Shown here one piece after another: positions 61,632 to 64,000 of a DNA stretch of 64,000 nt. This stretch comes from Parabacteroides massiliensis (lineage in GTDB: Bacteria > Bacteroidota > Bacteroidia > Bacteroidales > Tannerellaceae). The translations under genes were made by a program, and so were the position numbers. The stretch is from positions 479,386-543,385 of the forward strand of contig NZ_LT700190.1 in NCBI RefSeq assembly GCF_900155425.1, in the 5' to 3' direction. Within the stretch, counting starts at the first letter, position 1. Each line of letters begins with the position of its first letter. The notes under the pieces are model-generated. The model worked only from the letters and a program-made list of their open reading frames with translations. It did no database searches and was not told the origin of the DNA.

Positions 61632-62264
61632 ATGAAAGACTTTTTGGTTAAAGTGATAAAGAATCCGTACGTCTTAAATTTGTTGCTGGCTGTGGTCGTC
61701 GCATGTGCTTTGGTGTTCGGAACATTGAAGTGGCTCGACTCATACACCCGACATAATGAGGCTGTGGTGGTGCCGGATGTCAAAGGATTGGGAATGGAAG
61801 AAGCCGCCGAATTTTTCAAGAATAGTAATCTACGCTATAACGTGATTGACTCCGTCTTTTCAAAAGACGTGAAACCTGGTGCAATTGTCGAACTGGTCCC
61901 GATGGCCGGTTCGAAGGTGAAGGAGGGACGTATCGTGTTCGTCACCGTAAATGCGCTCACCTCCCAGATGGCGACAATTCCGGAAGTGGAAGACCTCTCG
62001 TTCCGGCAGGCTTATGCCATTCTCCGTGCTCGCGGTTTTGAGAAGATTGAGATCGAATATGTCCCCGGTGATTTTAAAGACCTCGCTCTTGGCGTCGAGT
62101 TGCATGGACGTGCCTTGCAGAAAGGCGAGCATGTCCCGCTTGTCGCTCCTTTAGTCTTGAAGGTCAGCAGTGGTGAAGCAGAAATGCCGGCAGACTCGCT
62201 CGGACTTCCGGATGACAGCATGCCGGTCGAATCGTTGGATAGTGAAGAAGAAAACTGGTTTTAA
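61632..62264 (+). CDS. PASTA-domain membrane protein
   Basis: The 210-residue protein has one N-terminal membrane helix (LNLLLAVVVACALVFGTLKW) and periplasmic PASTA repeats: VVPDVKGLGMEEAAEFFKNS (about 45-110) and ATIPEVEDLSFRQAYAILRA (about 113-180), with an acidic Ser-rich tail. PASTA domains bind muropeptides or beta-lactam-like ligands. It is just upstream of the pseudouridine synthase, a conserved Bacteroidetes order. Confidence 0.88.
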   Translation: MKDFLVKVIKNPYVLNLLLAVVVACALVFGTLKWLDSYTRHNEAVVVPDVKGLGMEEAAEFFKNSNLRYNVIDSVFSKDVKPGAIVELVPMAGSKVKEGRIVFVTVNALTSQMATIPEVEDLSFRQAYAILRARGFEKIEIEYVPGDFKDLALGVELHGRALQKGEHVPLVAPLVLKVSSGEAEMPADSLGLPDDSMPVESLDSEEENWF

Positions 62265-62266
62265 CT

Positions 62267-63346
62267 ATGGATGAGTTTTTGGACGAAATGGATGATGAAC
62301 AGGTAGACGACCTGTTGCAACCGGTAGAGGGCGAAGATAAGACCCCTCAACTGTATGAACACTTCCGCTTCGTTGCCGACCGCGGACAGTCGTTGTTGCG
62401 TGTGGATAAATTCTTGGTCGACCGGATGTTCGGCGCTACCCGCAACCGGATACAGTCGGCAGCCGATGCCGGTTGTATCATGGCAAACGGCAAACCGGTG
62501 AAAAGTAATTACCGGGTGAAACCGGAGGATGTCGTGACGATTATGATGACACGGCCACCACGGACATTCGAGATTCTCCCTGAAAATATTCCTATAAAAA
62601 TCGTATACGAAGATGACGATCTGCTGGTGGTCGATAAGCCTGCCGGATTGGTCGTACACCCCGGACATGGGAACTATACCGGCACATTGGTGAATGCCCT
62701 TGCCTGGTATTTGAAAGATGATCCTGCATACGATCCTAACGATCCCGCCCTCGGACTCGTTCATCGTATCGATAAAGATACTTCCGGCCTGCTGGTTGTC
62801 GCTAAAAAGCCGGAAGCTAAAGCAAACCTCAGTTTGCAATTTTTCCACAAAACGACCAAACGTGAATACCGGGCGCTCGTATGGGGTATCGTACGCGACG
62901 ACGAAGGACGGATCGAAGGCAATATCGGCCGTAATCCTCGTGACCGCATGCAGATGACGGTTTTCCCCGAAGGAGATCAAGGCAAGACGGCGGTCACCCA
63001 CTATTCCGTTTTGGAACGTCTGGGTTATGTCACATTGGTGAAATGCCGCCTCGAAACCGGGCGTACGCATCAGATACGTGTCCATATGAAATATATCGGG
63101 CATACGCTGTTCAACGATGAGCGTTATGGTGGAAACGAGATTCTGAAAGGAACAACCTCTTCTAAATATAAACAGTTTGTGGATAACTGTTTTGCCATTT
63201 GCCCGCGACAGGCGCTCCATGCCAAGACATTGGGCTTCGTTCACCCGACAACGGGCGAAGAAATGTTTTTTGATTCCGAAATACCAGCCGACATGACTGC
63301 GTTGATCGACAAATGGCGTGTATATGCAAATACTAAAGAACTATAG
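62267..63346 (+). CDS. rluD: RluD-family 23S rRNA pseudouridine synthase
   Basis: The 359-residue protein has an acidic N-terminal extension, an S4 RNA-binding domain (SLLRVDKFLVDRMFGATRNR ... NGKPVKSNYRVKPEDVV) and the RluA/RluD catalytic domain with LGLVHRIDKDTSGLLVVAKK, whose RIDKDTSG Asp is catalytic. GRTHQIRVHMKYIGH is also diagnostic. It isomerises uridines in 23S rRNA. The next gene starts at its stop codon. Confidence 0.9.
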   Translation: MDEFLDEMDDEQVDDLLQPVEGEDKTPQLYEHFRFVADRGQSLLRVDKFLVDRMFGATRNRIQSAADAGCIMANGKPVKSNYRVKPEDVVTIMMTRPPRTFEILPENIPIKIVYEDDDLLVVDKPAGLVVHPGHGNYTGTLVNALAWYLKDDPAYDPNDPALGLVHRIDKDTSGLLVVAKKPEAKANLSLQFFHKTTKREYRALVWGIVRDDEGRIEGNIGRNPRDRMQMTVFPEGDQGKTAVTHYSVLERLGYVTLVKCRLETGRTHQIRVHMKYIGHTLFNDERYGGNEILKGTTSSKYKQFVDNCFAICPRQALHAKTLGFVHPTTGEEMFFDSEIPADMTALIDKWRVYANTKEL

Positions 63347-64000
63347 ATGATGAAAAAGAACATTGCTATTGTGGCCGGAGGTGATTCTTCCGAAATCGTT
63401 ATTTCATTAAAAAGTGCGGAAGGAATCTTCTCTTTTCTTGATAAAGACAAATATAATGTATATATTGCCATCGTAAAAAGAGATGAATGGGCGGTGAAAC
63501 TTCCCGGCGGGGAACATGCACCAATAGACAAGAATGATTTTAGTTTCCGTGAGAACGGCGAGGTCAGACATTTTGATTTTGTCTATATCACAATCCATGG
63601 CACTCCGGGAGAAGACGGACGTTTGCAAGGATACTTCGATATGATCGGAATGCCGTATTCTTCTTGTGGCATGTTTGTCAGTGCACTTACATTTAACAAA
63701 TATGCCTGCAATCATTATCTGAAAGGATTTGGTGTCAATATCGCTCATTCCATACACTTGTTTAAAGGACAGACTGTAACAGACGAAGAAGTAGTCAGCC
63801 GTTTGGGGCTTCCGGTTTTTGTGAAGCCGAACGATGGCGGTAGCAGCTTCGGGGTAACGAAAGTGAAAGAGGCTTCGGCTATCCAGCCGGCAATAGCCAA
63901 AGCTTTCGGAGAAGGCAGGGAAGTGGTCATTGAAAGTTTCATCGAAGGGACCGAGGTGACATGCGGTTGCTATAAGACAGCCGAAAAGGAAGTGGTATTC
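63347..64000 (+). CDS. ddl: D-alanine--D-alanine ligase, 5' part
   Basis: The frame from 63347 (or the ATG three bases later) stays open to the window edge. It has the ligase N-terminus MKKNIAIVAGGDSSEIVISL, the VYITIHGTPGEDGRLQGYFD motif and the ATP-grasp region LGLPVFVKPNDGGSSFGVTK, then VIESFIEGTEVTCGCY. It joins two D-Ala for peptidoglycan. About 218 of some 325 residues are visible. Confidence 0.95.
   Translation, partial: MMKKNIAIVAGGDSSEIVISLKSAEGIFSFLDKDKYNVYIAIVKRDEWAVKLPGGEHAPIDKNDFSFRENGEVRHFDFVYITIHGTPGEDGRLQGYFDMIGMPYSSCGMFVSALTFNKYACNHYLKGFGVNIAHSIHLFKGQTVTDEEVVSRLGLPVFVKPNDGGSSFGVTKVKEASAIQPAIAKAFGEGREVVIESFIEGTEVTCGCYKTAEKEVVF

Overview
The window looks like a Bacteroidales chromosome, most likely Parabacteroides. 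The grounds are the -7/-33 promoters (TAnnTTTG with TTTG), Mfa-type fimbriae, a T9SS-type sorting tail, many SPase II lipoproteins, DUF349/DUF1573/BF3164 families, and the gene orders DUF1599-DoxX-tpiA-SPOR-folE and rpmH-PASTA-rluD-ddl. The genus is inferred, not proven.

Layout. 1-4.4 kb: tail of an Rpn-type nuclease, then the tpiA/folE housekeeping group. 5.0-13.0 kb: an ATP-grasp-like protein, a DUF349 protein, a sodium-pumping decarboxylase operon (gamma-alpha-beta) and a TPR protein. 13.1-26.9 kb: one fimbrial operon on the minus strand (DUF3575, DUF3868/OmpA, Mfa1, Mfa2, two more fimbrial lipoproteins, and an 1842-residue secreted protein). 27.3-60.5 kb: a repetitive accessory island. 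61.3-64.0 kb: core genes rpmH, PASTA, rluD and the start of ddl.

The island is the striking part. It consists of repeated, recombining modules made of four parts: a membrane-anchored winged-helix regulator on the minus strand, a divergent operator/promoter, small NVEALA peptides, and lipoproteins (BF3164-type or other 6-bladed beta-propellers, and a thioredoxin-like protein fused to DUF1573). Eight intact NVEALA genes fall into two classes. Class I (28537, 44729, 57754) is packed directly against a BF3164 propeller gene and has a conserved two-Cys tail. Class II (30914, 34974, 37829, 47108, 55172) has a conserved leader but an unrelated, usually Cys-containing tail, and each is separated from a divergent propeller gene by a strong hairpin of unrelated sequence. 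Three regulator loci each face their own tandem-repeat operator with about 10-11 bp spacing. One operator/promoter occurs four times. One regulator is split by a G7 tract and may be phase-variable.

The largest module continues into a transglutaminase-like lipoprotein, a signal peptidase I and an O-antigen-ligase-like protein. Domain swaps, gene conversion, gene remnants and a nested IS66/IS21 insertion show that the island is actively reshuffled. I infer a secreted or surface peptide system with cognate peptide-propeller pairs and membrane sensing; the biochemical function cannot be read from sequence alone.
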